Shown here in pieces: positions 38,503 through 51,100 of a stretch of DNA of 64,000 nt. The stretch covers positions 21,574,001-21,638,000 of the forward strand of contig CM049396.1 of the NCBI GenBank assembly GCA_026929865.2, written 5' to 3'. This stretch comes from Hyperoplus lanceolatus. Lineage: Eukaryota; Chordata; Actinopteri; Uranoscopiformes; Ammodytidae. The notes beneath the pieces are model-generated. The model saw nothing but the letters and a program-made list of their open reading frames with translations, was not told where the DNA came from and ran no database searches. Made by a program: the position numbers and the translations under genes. Position 1 is the stretch's first letter. Every line of letters starts with the position of its first letter.

Positions 38503-38772
38503 GTGACAGTGGGCAGCTTACGCCTTCATGACCTCCATACAGTGGGGAATGGCCATGACAAGTGCCCTGCAGGTCTCAGGGTTGAGTACCTGAGGGAAGC
38601 GCTGTCAGATAGCCCATGCATGAACTGTAGTTTCATGTCTCAGGCACTTAGGTTGCTAGGTAGAGGCTCTTCTACTAGCCTCCAACCAGCGGCAGGCCCT
38701 CAATCCTCCGTTCCTGTGTGCCTCCCTCTGAGCCTTATTCCGCTCAGCTCCGTAGATGCTGGCCAGATTTAA
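38503..38772 (+). pseudogene. DIRS Gag-like remnant
   Basis: The frame contains GHDKCPAGLRVEYLREALSD, then SPCMNCSFM, resembling the cysteine-containing segment of fish DIRS Gag-like proteins. One Cys of the usual CPxC pair is missing, and the flanking frame is short. The call relies on my memory of the family motif. Confidence 0.5.
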
Positions 38773-39485
38773 GGGCTCTCTCCCATCACACTGCGACAGC
38801 AGAGCTCTGGCAGCCATGCACAATGCTGATAGTTAGGGCTCGGACTGGTTAGCTCCGAGCCGATGTGCGCTGCCCTCGGCCCCAGTGCCGGATTTCAGGC
38901 GATCTCCTTATCTGGGAATTTGCTTTCTCACACAGTCCTGGCTCGGTCGCTACAGGGGTCAGGTGCTGGTCACTCAGCATGGACCCTCAGTGATGCTTCA
39001 CTGCAGACTTTGCATTATGACTTAGGGAGCTAGGCATGTTGATGTCAACTGTGACGTCGTCCCAGTCGGAGGTGTGTCGACTGACCCTCCATTCTCTTTC
39101 AGTGATCCCAGGCCAGACGTTCGGCCAGCTGCTCTTCAGGCCCGGTGCGAAGTGTCCAGGTTGACTAGGCTAGACAGTAATTGCACGCAGCGACGTGCAC
39201 CTCTGCCTGATTCCAGGCCGGGAACCTCTGGTACCCCGTGCCAATAGCCTCAACCACGTTCAGGTGGACAATCAAGGGGCCAGTGCTTCTCAGCACATTC
39301 TGTACAGTGCCGTAACACTGCGCTACAGCTGCATTTCAGGCGCCAGGAGGTCGGCGTCCAGCCTCCGCCCTCCCTCAGAGTCCTTGGGGGTGCTACTCGA
39401 TGCTCGGTAGGTTCTAATCAAACGAAGTTCAGGTACCAGGAGGTGGGGCGGGGTCGCCCCGTTCTGGACTAAGACGGCGGAATCA

Positions 39486-39788
39486 ATGCCTCACGATTCT
39501 TCCTTTCCCCATGCTGCGTGTTGCAGGGGTACTCCAGTCTATCGCTCAGGCGGACTGGGTTGTGTCATAGCCCTGAAAGATGCTACTTCAAGTCCCTACT
39601 GCCCAATGTCACAGGTGGTCCTCCCCTTTGCATTTCTGGGCAGGGTGTACCAGTTCAGGGTTCCTCCGTTTGGGCCGTCCCTGGCTCTGCGGATATTAGA
39701 CAGTGTGGCAGCATCCCTGCCACCATTACAGCTCAGCTGGTGCTCGAGTCGGCGGCCATGCGAGCCTGCCTTTCTCCATAGCGCGTAG
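39486..39788 (+). pseudogene. DIRS reverse transcriptase fragment
   Basis: It reads VIALKDATSSPYCPMSQVV, then LPFAFLGRVYQFRVPPFGPS, matching the RT segment that starts at the LKDAYF motif and runs to the LPFGL motif. The first catalytic Asp (LKDA) is kept, but the following residues are altered and the YLDD box is absent, so it is inactive. Confidence 0.6.
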
Positions 39789-40139
39789 CTACCGTTCAGC
39801 AGCTACTACAGCACTCCATGCAATGGAGGCTGCTGGAGTACAGCCTCTTCCTTCGACTGATAAGTATGCTGACCTCAGCATAATCTAATTATCATTATCC
39901 AAGCTGTCCAAGTTCCAGGTGTCCGGAACACAGCGATAGAAAAGGGCCACCCCCGGGGGTGGAAACTCCATCCGGAGGTGGTGGGCATGATTGGGACAAG
40001 TATGGCAGGGCAGTGGCATATCTCTTTGCTTCCGAAGAGATGACCCACTGTCCCCCTGGGTTCTCCTAGATGGAGAGGACCAGTCCCCTAAGGCAGGATG
40101 CTCTGGCTAGTGCTTGGCCAGTCATCCTGCTTTGTGCAT

Positions 40140-40420
40140 TTCCTTCGCACCGTTGCTTGTGTGTTTTTCACTAAGCCCGGTTGCTAATTGTATGCTCGAA
40201 TGTATTGTCTTTCTAGCATTGTTGCACTGTGATCGGGTGCTAAGTTCGCCTAGACCGGTTGCTTACTTTGATTTAATCGACAGCGAGTGGCTTGGGGTGA
40301 GCCAAGCCACCGCCACAGTATTTGTAGCATTGTCGCCAAGAGTGGTTGCATAGGCTACTAATTTGCTCGTCAAGTGGGCGGCTTCGGGTCAGAAGTCGCT
40401 TTCACTGTGTATTGAGCCAA
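40140..40420 (+). repeat. Third copy of the GC-rich unit
   Basis: TTCGCACCGTTGCTTGTGTG and the following 280 bases match the sub-unit of the 831-bp tandem, with more divergence than the two left copies. Its position on the far side of the RT fragment fits the split direct repeats of DIRS relatives. Confidence 0.8.
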
Positions 40421-41429
40421 CACGTTCTCATCCCAAGGCGTCAAAACGGGACTGATTTGCAGTGCATTTAGCTTCAAAATATGACGCTAAATCCGCCCTT
40501 AGGCTTCACTTTTGGAAGCCTAAGGGCTTCATTAGATATACTGGTGAATGTGGCGCATGCGCCCGGGAACGAGACGGTGAATATAGCCTACTCTTAACAT
40601 TGTCTACAGTAAGCCACATTTAAGAAGATAACAGGCGAATGGGCTTTCATTTATCCGTCCTATTTAGAGTATGGTATTGTTCAAATGTAAATACGAGCAG
40701 CTGACTGTGTTGGCATACTGTGACTTCACATATTTGATCAAACTATCGGCCGTGTGTTGTTATTATACCAACAGGATGTGACGTGCACTATATCTTATGC
40801 AGTAAAGTTACGTCCTTGTCTCCCAATAATAGCCTACTCCAGGCTAAATTAAAGTGGATCACAGGCTAAAACGCAATTATTTATACGTTTGTAATTGTAA
40901 TGCATGCTGGGTGATGTTTTTACTGTCTAAAAAATGCCCACGATTTTATTTGAACTCGGCTTATTAAATCAATACCTTCCCGGTTTCACATTCCGGAGAG
41001 ATCGCTATCATACCAGGCACAGGGCTCCTATATTGGGCTGAATAATATTATTGAAACATCCGAGCTCTATTCTCAATTATTCTTGTAGGCTTTTTTTTTT
41101 ATTATTATTTCACTTTTAGATGAGAGGTGATTTAGAGCAGTACTAGCATAATGTTGGTAACGTCTTTTGAGATGATATTCTTTTAAATTAATTTAATTTG
41201 TTTTATATTTCGCATCTTGTGATTATTTATTTTTGTTTTAGTGACTCTTAGTTTGAAGTCGGTTTTTAAATGTCGGAATGCGGGTGCATTTAATTCTCCG
41301 ACAATGCAACAGGCGATTTAAGGATAGATTCATCATTAAACGTGTTTGATAACATTTCTTGCGAGAAATGTCCACTTTACTTTCCCAATCTTCACTCAGT
41401 GAGTGTGTAGGATTGTTTGATAGTTATCA
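40421..41429. other. Stretch without recognised gene; repeat fragment at left
   Basis: 40,430-40,560 holds AACACGTTCTCATCCCAAGG and an inverted pair around TAGGCTTCACTTTTGGAAGCCTA, a fish interspersed-repeat fragment. No gene was recognised in the rest. Confidence 0.35.
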
Positions 41430-42513
41430 CGAAGGCTCGACAGAAAGCTCTTTCATTGCACCGCCATGATTTTGATGAGGGGCGCAGCCGTCGGAGGAGT
41501 ACAGCAGGGGGCGATCATTTAATGCCAATGTCAAACGCTCCACTACAGACGACGTGAAGAAGAGCTTGCAACCTGCAAACCAAAACAAGCTGGATATTTC
41601 CTCATGAAACGCTTTCACTCTCAGGTAAGGGTATGATAAACGTGGCAAATATAACTATTCATTCAACTTGTGCTAGAGCTTGTTGTTAGGATACAAGTAA
41701 TATTGTAAATGTCATGTAGTTTGAATCAGACGGTAGACCGAAAGTATCAGTAGTAGATGAATTGAGTAAACGTAAGCGGACACTACCAGACTAGTGTCAT
41801 GAAAGGCAAAGCACATTTTAGATCAAGCATACATTTCCTATTCGATGGGGATGAGAGATAATTAAGGAATTCCACTGCTGAAAAGAAAAAGCAGAAGTGG
41901 GTAATCATAAAAACGTTCTTCAGCTACATGTTGGTCTATGTTTTCTCTGGATAAATCATATTTAAAGGGGTTAATATGTTCATCAATATACATTTATTTA
42001 CATAAAATAACTTTCAGCTAGCTAGCTAATTTGCCAGCCAGTATTTTATATTGTATTTTGATCATCTCTTGTGTATCTATCCTACATTAGTTCTTTCTGT
42101 AGCTGCCAGTGAGGACCTGAATCCTTGTGAACCGTCTGATGAGGTACCCACGGTGATGACCCAAGCAAGGCTCTACCACTTGGACTGCTTGTCGTCCTCC
42201 AGAGAGGTTCCAAAGAGGAACTGCAGACCTGTCTGACTGCAGCTTCGACCTGCACCCCACACAGTCTGCTGGCAGGGCAACTATTTAGCATAAATGGTAT
42301 GTATGTTTTAACTTTCATATTTTAGTTTTTCAGTTGTGTCACAAGCTTAATAAGTTTGACTGTTTTTAAATCATTGCCAGAGCCACATTAAGAGCAGGGC
42401 TGAACATTGGCTGGGTGTATGGAGTTGTCGGTGACCGGTTTCCACTTGTCAGAGACATCATCAGTGTGTCTTGTAAGGATGGAGGACCTCTTTGAAGTCA
42501 CGGTAAAATATTT

Positions 42514-42655
42514 GGTAACACTTTATAATAACTATCTGTTGTAACTCGTTAATAGATCATTAGTAAACTCTTAATTAATGATTATTAATGATTTGTTAAG
42601 TGTTTGTTAGCAGTTTGTTAAGGATTTATAACAATGGTAGATAGTTAATAGCTTA
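42514..42655. mobile_element. Truncated copy of the 32,634 MITE family
   Basis: It begins GGTAACACTTTATAATAACT and continues with TTAATTAATGATTATTAATG and GTTTGTTAAGGATTTATAAC. The second end is missing. Confidence 0.6.
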
Positions 42656-43839
42656 ATAATTGAATCAGTTCATCTGGGAGGTAATCCGAGATTAACTGAT
42701 CACGTCACGTTCAAGTCCATGGCATGCACAGTGTGTATTGAGTTTATTTAAAAATATTTGAAAATGGGGCTGCCCTCAGTTGCCCATGCACTGTGTATAG
42801 TCTATAGCCTATTTCAGCCTTGTCCCAGATGAACTGATTAAATTATTACTGCAGTCCGTTGATTGGTCAACAGAATCATGATTACGGTGTGAGAGAAACT
42901 GCTGTGTGTAGTCACCTCGGGAAGAGCCTTGTGTTTATAGAACAATGTTGGCACAGCTCTTTGTTTATTGTGTTGCGTTTTTCATCTTGATTTATTAAAT
43001 CAGTGACTCATACACTTTTCCCACTGATGCTAAATAGGGGCTAGTTCGAACCAGTTTTTTGGTTTTCCATCGCCTGAGAGCCGGCTCCGGGCTGTAAGAA
43101 TTGGTGCCAGAGCAACCCCGGGTTTGGGGCTAGAAATGCGAACCGCCTAAGTATTTAAAAAACATAACATAATGACAGAACGTAGCGATCAAATCGACTG
43201 GTGAAAATACGCTGAATAGGTCGTGTTTGGTTAACAAAGCAAGAGGCTACACATGTAAAAATAAGACGTATCCGCCACTGTTGCTGTGCTTAAAACTATC
43301 GCTAGCATTAGCTATGAGAGCAGCAACGTCAGGCAACATACACAGTCGTTTACAGTGACGTCATGACGTTGCTCTCCTGCCGGCTCTGGTCAGTGTGAAA
43401 CCAACTGGTTCACAACTTGTGCCAGGGTGAAACCAGTGGCAAACTGGCCCCAGCACCAGCCCATAGCTGGCACTTGGTTCCCGTTGATGGGAAAGGGGTA
43501 TCTGTGTCCCACTACTATGATATCACCATAGCTACGTAGCTGGTGTGCTCAGCGGTGATTAGCTGCTCTGACCCATAGACTGTATGTACTCTGACCATCC
43601 GGCATAAAACCCGACTACCAAGTATAGGTGCTGTCTGCAGTGGAAACACAAGCCAGAACTAGGGTTACCTTGCCCTGCCAAACCATGCTGTGCCAAACCG
43701 AACTGTGCTGCTCACTGGAAACGAGACAAAAGTACACTAAGTGATCATTATTCATGTTAATTAACTACTTAACTACGTAAGTATGAGAAGCCCTGTTAGC
43801 AATATATTTGTTTGTACTGTTAATGTTGAATAGACATTT

Positions 43840-44662
43840 CTTTTTTCTTTTTTTAATTTATTTATTATGGCTCACGGCCATAGCACATGGCATGGAGCAC
43901 AAAATTCAACTTAAATCATTACAAACCAACACAATTAGAATCACAGAGGTTGCATATTCTTTGATTTCTTTCCAGCCCTTTGTATCTTCCTGTGACTTTA
44001 GGTATGCGGGTGTTATTGGTTCTAAAATTGCAGATGGCCTGTCTGGACTTTTGATCTTCATACAGCAGATATTTTTCTAGTTTAAACTCTTGTTTAAATT
44101 CTATGTACGTGTCACAGGAAGTCATGCTTGTAAGCTCGCTCTGCCACCTCTGAATGAATTGATCTTTTAACCTCTGCTCAACAGTTCTTTTCAGCCAGTT
44201 AATGTTGTTGTACTTTTGAGTTATCCAGATGTATGACAACCCGCAGTCATCCAGTATCTGTTTCACCTGTGATACCCAGGGTGAAGCATACACACCGCTG
44301 CTATGCAAGCTGTGTAGCTGATTGTACATGATTTTACTAAGTTTACTTTCTAACAGTCTCCCCCAATATCCAATTATTATTTTTTTAACTGTAACACAGA
44401 GAGGGTACCGCCCATGTTCCCCATACACCATATTACTGCAGGTTGTCATTTTAACTTTTAAGATGTACTTTAGAAATTTAAGATGTAGTTTTTCTAACAG
44501 ATGTAGTTTTTCAAACCCCCACACTTCACATGCATACAACATAACTGGAGTAACCAATTTGTCAAAAAGGTCCAGAGTGACATCTACAGCAAGCTGAAGC
44601 TTTCTGCATTTGTTGAGTAAAGAAAACATTACGCGCAATGCTTGCTTGAATGTCTCAAAAAT
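43840..44662 (-). mobile_element. 5'-truncated LINE, minus strand
   Basis: The 3' end lies at the left, with CCATAATAAATAAATT in complement. Only the C-terminal part of the reverse transcriptase protein is left. It sits in the last intron of the candidate non-coding transcript, opposite in orientation. Confidence 0.75.
43919..44638 (-). pseudogene. LINE reverse transcriptase C-terminal remnant (239 codons)
   Basis: It contains LFDKLVTPVMLYACEVWGFE, the region after the RT catalytic core. Further on it has GRYPLCVTVKKIIIGYWGRL and ends with NQRICNLCDSNCVGL, the first cysteine pair of the C-terminal zinc motif. The catalytic YxDD segment and endonuclease are missing, and the zinc motif is cut off. 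It is open but truncated at both ends. Confidence 0.75.
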
Positions 44663-45595
44663 AATATTTTGTCTGCTGTCGCTGCAGCACTATGCCAAAT
44701 GTGCATATGCGTGTGTTTACACCACGTGTGTATGACACGTACATCAAATAATTTCTGGTCATCTAGTCATCTTTTGCATTCCTAGATACAGTACGCCAAT
44801 ACATTTTTTTAGTGTGTATGTGTGTAGTAAATCCACTGCACAGTTCTGGAGGAACAGCAACTGCTGTGAGACAGACATGGCCGATTTAGCAGGTCAAAAC
44901 CAAGCACACTGCTACATGTCGCTACACGCCGCTTACCTGTCATAATCCGCTTCCTTGGTTCACACTAGGTATGAGAACTTTTTTGTTTTTGTACAGGTTT
45001 AGTTCTCTTTCAAACCTATCGCTTTCTGTCCAAATAATTTGGTGAAGAACCGTCCTGACTTTGGGTCGGACTCAGTACAATCAAGTTTTCACCACAACGG
45101 ACCACACCAGAGTTTTGAAACGTATTGAGTCCGTGTCCACTTTTGGTGCAGAGTGTGATTGGTGTGTTTTCACCTGCACAAACGAACCGTAGCAAAGGTG
45201 GAAATGAACCAAGTTTGTTTCGATAGAACCAAACACAGCTGGTGTGAAAGCACCTTTAATATGTGTTGTGAATGTGATGTATTTACAGGTCAAATATAAC
45301 ATCTTAATGTATGTCTCCTTTCTGTGTTGCAGGGAATGGAATGGGTGGCAGATGGAGACACTTGTTAAAGGCTCATATTCATCACAATGCCCCAGTTTAG
45401 GATTTTGATTGTTTTATTATCTATGTGTTATTTCTGTTTGGTTGCTAGTATTTTTAGTTTTAGTGTACATGTCATGCCCCTTGCAGTGAAAATTCCCGCT
45501 CTCATTTGACAGGAAGTAAATACATATTCCATGGTCTTTGTTAATCCTCTGATTTTAAATTGTCAAATAAAGTTTTTTTTTTTTTTTTTTTTTTT

Positions 45596-46839
45596 TTTAT
45601 TAATATTATCCTTAATAAAAATAAAATAAAAAAAATCTCATTGTGATTTTTCACCCGCAATTGGTAAGTAGAACATTTCTTATAGGAGATAAAGAGTTTG
45701 GCCAATAAGGCTTTGATCGTTCACACTGCAAGCCTTAATGTTCTTTAACCACGTCCTGAACTGACCTGCATGCGCGGATACAATAGGCCTAAAACAGACA
45801 GGAAACTAATACAATTGTTAAAGCATTGAAGATACAAATGTGTGTGGCCCCCTGGTTTTAGGGGTCCGCAATATTACGCGTGCAAATACTGGAACGCCGC
45901 AGCAATGCATAATCATAGGCACACTGGTACTGAGCAGTGGGCACATCTCACTCAACAGCATTTGAAATCACCTAAATGCATCGGCTTATATGATGATAGA
46001 GACAGTGTCGTTTGATTGAGTGCGCCCTCCCGCACACCACGTTTCCCACAGTGGGATGCTGTCAGGCGTGTGACCACATTTCCCAAAGCGCACATGGGCC
46101 GGTTTTCGGTACAGGGCTTCCGGGCTCGGCGTACAAGGGCTGCGCGGCGTGCGCAGCAGGCATATCAGCTGGGTGAATCTAACCGCTAACTATCGAGGAA
46201 TCCATCAAGTTTAGCGTTTAGAGATTCAGTAACTTTTCCGCCCTGAAAACCCGTATGTCCCAATTCTATAATGTATGGTCCCAATACAGTAGACGTGTCA
46301 TTCCCCCAGACATCGTTTAGCTTACTGCTGCTACACCTTAAGATCCATGCTTATGATATGCATGAGAGAGCAATATGCTCTATATTAGCAAACAAATATC
46401 TAACATAAAGATATAAAATAAAACAATCTAATTTAAAACAGGGGTCTGTATGAGGTAGCGGCTGAGGTTTAATGTTTAGCCTACCATTCATTTCAAGATC
46501 TTTTGTTTTAAGCATGCACAACACTCTCCAATGACTGTTGGAGCAGGATACCCATTACTTATTATATAGCCTATTACCAAGTTATTACATTTATTTACAA
46601 AAAGAGATTGGCCAGGCTACACCTACCAGTAAAGGCCACACAACAAATGTATAGATAGACCTATCCTTATATATTGACCCAGTGACCGTCCAAAACGAAT
46701 GCTGTCAAATATTTAACACTCATTCTGAAGAAAATGTCAACTGGCAATCCATGTCAAAAGGTTGCTGACCCCTGCTTTAGCTATTGAGATTAGGCTATAG
46801 GACGTGGTTAAAGGTTAGGTGTGTATAATATATTGCCAT
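45596..46839. other. Stretch without recognised gene
   Basis: No exon or element with defined ends. A T-run of about 26 bases lies at the left border. Confidence 0.35.
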
Positions 46840-47035
46840 GTTTCAGGCTATACTTGGTAGAAGTCATTTTTAAATACTCCCCAAAAACCCATCTGTTCAC
46901 CTCCCCACTATTAGTCATATTATTTTCCTAATTTTGTTATTATGTCTTACTTTGTAAAGCAGCTTTGGGTCCCTTGAAAGGCGCTATATAAATTAAACAA
47001 AGTATTATTATTATTATTATTATTAAAAAAATTAA
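46840..47035 (+). mobile_element. LINE/L2-like 3' end with ATT tail
   Basis: CTTTGTAAAGCAGCTTTGGG and TTGAAAGGCGCTATATAAAT, followed by ATT units, form a very common 3' end of fish L2/CR1-type LINE copies. No coding part remains. Confidence 0.6.
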
Positions 47036-47394
47036 TATTATGTTCATAAATATGTTTTAATTAGTGTATATTCACTTTAAAATAAAAATTGTTGTTTCTT
47101 TTATTTCCTATGAGCCTTTTATATCTAGCCTACATAGGAGCGGGTCACCCCACGGATGTAAACCATGTTGAACTGATTGTATAGATATGTATGTAGATAT
47201 ATTGATTGTATATAAAAATAGATATATGCATTGTATAAATATCTAAAATATAAAAAATCATAGTATACTAAGTTGCATGTATGTATTAATCGTAGATATC
47301 AAATATAGTATCGCCAATTGTATAGATAGATTGTATAGAGCTTATAAGGAATACAAGAAGCGAATATAATAAATATTATTTTATTTTTTTAACT

Positions 47395-47602
47395 ATGGAA
47401 AAGGGGTAGGATTAAATAAGTTTATGCTTCTTCCTGCTCCTTTTCAGGCATATCACAACAATATATGTCATTAGTTTTCTTTCTTTTTTTCTTTTTGGAA
47501 AGTCGTTTAAACATACATTTTGTTTATTGTATTTTTATGCTTTTCATTTTGTTTTTGTATTGTTTTTGATATGTCTGAAATAAAAAATAAATAAATAAAT
47601 TG
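47395..47602 (+). mobile_element. L1-like LINE 3' end
   Basis: AAAAGGGGTAGGATTAAATA and TTATGCTTCTTCCTGCTCCT are followed by a T-rich stretch and GAAATAAAAAATAAATAAAT. This is the typical 3' tail of fish L1-type copies. The body is missing. Confidence 0.6.
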
Positions 47603-47970
47603 TCCTTTAAGGCCACTGTTATTATTATTTGAAAGATGAGGGGTTAGCAAGGGAGCGTTGGAATCTAGAACTTTCGACACTAGATGCATATTCTCATATT
47701 TCACACTGTATCTAGAGGGCCAGTATTGGTGGTTTCCCATCCCCACCTTTTTTTAATACATCCATGGTCAATGTTTGGCTTTTTTCTATTGCATTTCCAT
47801 AATAAATATGGTGAACTAAATTTGCATTTAGAATATAATTACAGACAGGTATTTACAACATGTGAAATCCAGGAAGGGTTGCCGAAGAGGAATGATGTTT
47901 TTATAATGTCCTTGTTCAACAGCTCCTGTTGTTTTCCAGCCCGAACCTTCATTCATCTTTATCTTTAAAC

Positions 47971-47995
47971 CAACGGCTCTTTTAAGAGCCACCCA
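47971..47995 (+). promoter_or_regulatory. Histone mRNA 3' stem-loop, without a histone gene
   Basis: GGCTCT (47975-47980), loop TTTA, and AGAGCC (47985-47990) form the 6-bp stem and 4-base loop recognised by stem-loop binding protein in replication-dependent histone mRNAs. The flanks CCAAC before and ACCCA after also fit the consensus. No histone reading frame precedes it within about 400 bases. It may be the relic of a lost histone gene or a piece carried in by a repeat. Confidence 0.75.
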
Positions 47996-48162
47996 CTCAT
48001 TCACTCATTCATTCACCCACCCACTCATTCACTCACTCATTCATTCACCCACCCACTCATTAATTCACCCACCCACTCATTCACTCGTTCATTCACCCAC
48101 CCACTCATTCACTCACTCATTCATTCACCCACCCACTCATTTGCTCACTCATTCATCCATTC
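47991..48162 (+). repeat. Minisatellite of CATTCACCCACCCACT units
   Basis: Units such as ACCCACTCATTCA, CACTCATTCATTCACCCACC and variants repeat imperfectly up to ten bases before the KDZ start codon. The unit matches the 3' flank of the histone stem-loop, so the array probably expanded from it. In the KDZ gene it would be promoter or 5' UTR. Confidence 0.85.
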
Positions 48163-48171
48163 ATTTCAAGG

Positions 48172-51100
48172 ATGAATGACAAAATCCAAGAAAGCTTGGA
48201 TGACCTTATTCAAGACCTTGAACAAAAAGAGGTGAACGATGTGCTAAGTCTTGGAGAGTTTCCAAGAGAGGCACAACCACTGACAGTGAGTTGGAGGAAA
48301 AGAGATGCAGGTGGCCATGTGACAAGCCAGAGGCCACCGGTCAGATGCAAGAAATCAAGACATGGTTAGAGTTATATGTTTTACCCTATTAAATATTATT
48401 TTAAAAGTTTCAGACCATAGTGTCAGGTAAGATTGGCGGACATGAGAATAGCATGACAAATTGAACCTTTTTCAAACCTGAAACATACATTTAATGTTAA
48501 AGATCCCAAAAAGAGTAACTGGACAATACATTTGTATAACTTGAAAAAAAGTAGAGGTACTGCATATTAATGCTGCTTTTTATGCTGATGTTTTTTTGTA
48601 TTACAGCTGCATCTCATTCAAAGGCTGCTCCCCCTGCTCCCCCAGAGGTGAATTTTGCGCCAGAGATAGCTTCTCAGACTATCTCAGCTGGTAGGTCATT
48701 TATTATATACCTTGTATCTGCCTAATTTACGCTCAATGTTTTTTGATCAGTTGATCAGTGATTGCTAAACAGTACTCACAATATTGTCTTACACTGTGTG
48801 ACAATATAATTTCCATGTTTTTTGCTAATTTATATGCAAACGATCCATCAGTGGGCAAAACAATGTATTGGGTTTCATGCTTACACCAGTATTTTTCTTT
48901 TACAATTTATTTTCAGAATTTCTTTTGAAAGATATCCAGCAGTCTGTAAGCTCTGATGATGAGCAAGAACAGGGTGCAGCAGTGCAAAGAGCTTCCTCAG
49001 ACTGGAGCACTCGTAATGCCCTTTTTTCGGAAAGGTGGAGGGCTAGGAGACCAAGCCTTGTAAAAAGCATGCTGGCAAATCAACATGCTGGAACACACAT
49101 GTGTCACCAGTGTGGGACCAATCCGGCAGTTGTGAGGTGCAGAGACTGTCTCCCAAGTCCTTTCCTCTGTGCTGATTGTGACATCAGCAGGCACAAGACC
49201 TTCGTCCTCCACAACAGGGATTCAATGTGTGCCCAGTTTTATCAGCCATTGCCTCCAACCAGTAGCGTCTTTAATGAGGCTGTTACACACTGTGGTAAAT
49301 TACAGACTGCTTTATTGAGTATGTATGTGTGGTGCTACAGATAAATTATCTTAAGTCATGTGTTATGTCTTTCAGTGAGACATTTTCCCATTGAGATGCC
49401 AGTCCAAATCTGTGGCTGTCCACCAGAGGCATTAAGGGTCATCAATGGGAAGGCTGTGGCATTGGTCACAATAAATGGTAATTTGGTGAAAGATTTCCTT
49501 TAGTCCTGTTTAAAAAAAGATGATTAATTCAATGATGCTTTCGGCGCTTGAGAAATCATTCAAAACTGACTTTTTTTTGCCCACCAAGTCCGCAGGTTTT
49601 ACTGAACCTCTGGAATAATATGTAACATACAACATTCTGACCTTGGCAGTCATAACATTACAGTGGATATTTTTTTACTTTGTAGGAAGATATGAACTCC
49701 ACATGGCTGAGCTGACCTGTGATCAATGCACAGCTCATTGGAGTGCAGGAGTGGAGGACCTAATAGAAGGTGGCTACTGGCCAGCCACTCTGCACTTTGA
49801 GACGGTGTACGAAACAGATTTGTTCATCACCTATGAGGACATTAAGATGGCATCGCCAGGGCTGTCGTTTCAGGCATTCCTCAGAATGCTTGATAAGCGG
49901 ACTGTTCGATTTGGTCGCGTAAGTATTTCTATTCTCATTTTACAGCATGGGAAATTTATTGTTGTATTATTATAAAACGTTCTCTGTTGAAAATACATTT
50001 TTTTGTGTTTTCTTTTATAGACTGGGAAGATTTCACCTGACAGCTTTCAAAAGAGCTTTTTTGAATGGGCTGCTGTCCAGTCAGATGTGGATAGCCTGTG
50101 CAAGGAGGAACAGTTTAGCTGTCCTGCCTGCTCGCCGGCAATGCTTGCGGTGTCAGTAGACGGAAACCGCAAGCATTACCGCTTTAAAAGTACAGCAAGG
50201 TATTAAAAAATATACACATCCCCAAGTTTCCAAGATCTCTTGCCAATAAATCTGTTGATATCTAAAATAAATGTGTGCTAGAACTGGTTGGATCCAATTC
50301 AGAGATTGAACAAGCACGTATTTCGGATTGGTAGCCATTGCTCAGTTAGTTTACTAATGTTATGCCATTTGCCTCTGCATCCTTTGCCAAACAAGTCTTT
50401 CTCTATCCTTGCCTTTGTTGAAGGAACCTGAGTAATTGTCCTGTCCCACTGAGCTAACATTTGCATCTTCAGGCCAGGTGCTGTATGCTATGCGACATAC
50501 TATGGCAAAAATGAACAGCCTTGCTGAATCAATGCAAAGACTTCAGGAAGGCCCTTCATACTGGGATAGTATTAGGTTTGGTTTTCACAGCAGTGCAATA
50601 TGCTTTTCAGCTGAGGATGTTTTACATTTTAGAAGGCCCGAGATCTCCAATTCAACTGTCTCCGTGAGACTTTACACCAACTAACCTTTAACTATACAAA
50701 AAATATTAAACAGTTAACTTTTTTTTCCTCAGATCCAACGAGCCGGCCATCTTTGATGGTGTCTTCATTGCAAATGATGATAAGGTTGCCAGATTTGTGG
50801 ATGACATCCGCAGCAAAACTAAACATGTAATTCCAGACTTGTACTTCTATCTTATTTTTTAAGTAAATAACATGTACTTCACATGCCACTGCCTTGTCTT
50901 GTATTATGAACATGCTCCAAAATTATACAAGCACCAATCTGTTCCTTGTCCTTAAGAGTATATTGGAATTGCTTTCTGTAATGACTGTTGCCCAAATCTT
51001 TGTTAATTATTATTTTCTACATTGTAGGTCACTGGAAGGAGCACTTGTGGTGGGGAGTGGTCGGCAGCAAGGGAAACTTCCCAAAAGTCGAGGAGTAAGG

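Larger units (their letters stand above)
35740..40430 (+). mobile_element. Decayed DIRS-type retroelement with rearranged repeats
   Basis: DIRS elements are tyrosine-recombinase retrotransposons with unusual terminal repeats. Here a Gag-like zinc motif (38,503-38,772) and an RT fragment (39,486-39,788) lie in sense order. They are flanked by related GC-rich repeat units on the left (36,113-37,774) and right (40,140-40,420). No recombinase or RNase H frame is intact. The outer limits are approximate. Confidence 0.6.
41430..45595 (+). ncRNA. Candidate spliced non-coding transcript (four exons)
   Basis: Exon-like blocks with good borders: about 41,430-41,624 (donor GTAAGG), 42103-42296 (acceptor TTCTTTCTGTAG, donor GTATGT), 42381-42502 (acceptor TTGCCAG, donor GTAAAA), and 45333 to about 45,590 (acceptor TTTCTGTGTTGCAG). 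The last block has AATAAA at 45566-45571 followed by a long T-run, a normal cleavage context. No frame longer than about 60 codons runs through the joined blocks, so a long non-coding RNA is the simplest reading. A pseudogene or a gene's 5' UTR is possible. The start is a guess. Confidence 0.4.

Noticed and set aside
47684-47968. Possible histone gene for the orphan stem-loop
   Set aside because: The 94-codon frame before the stem-loop has no histone-fold or tail sequence; it is aromatic-rich and lacks Lys/Arg-rich segments.
50436-50684. Possible extra KDZ exon between 50,199 and 50,733
   Set aside because: An acceptor-like TTCAG at about 50,472 exists, but the phase required by exon 6 reaches a stop soon after. 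Exon 6 joins the exon at 50,733 cleanly.
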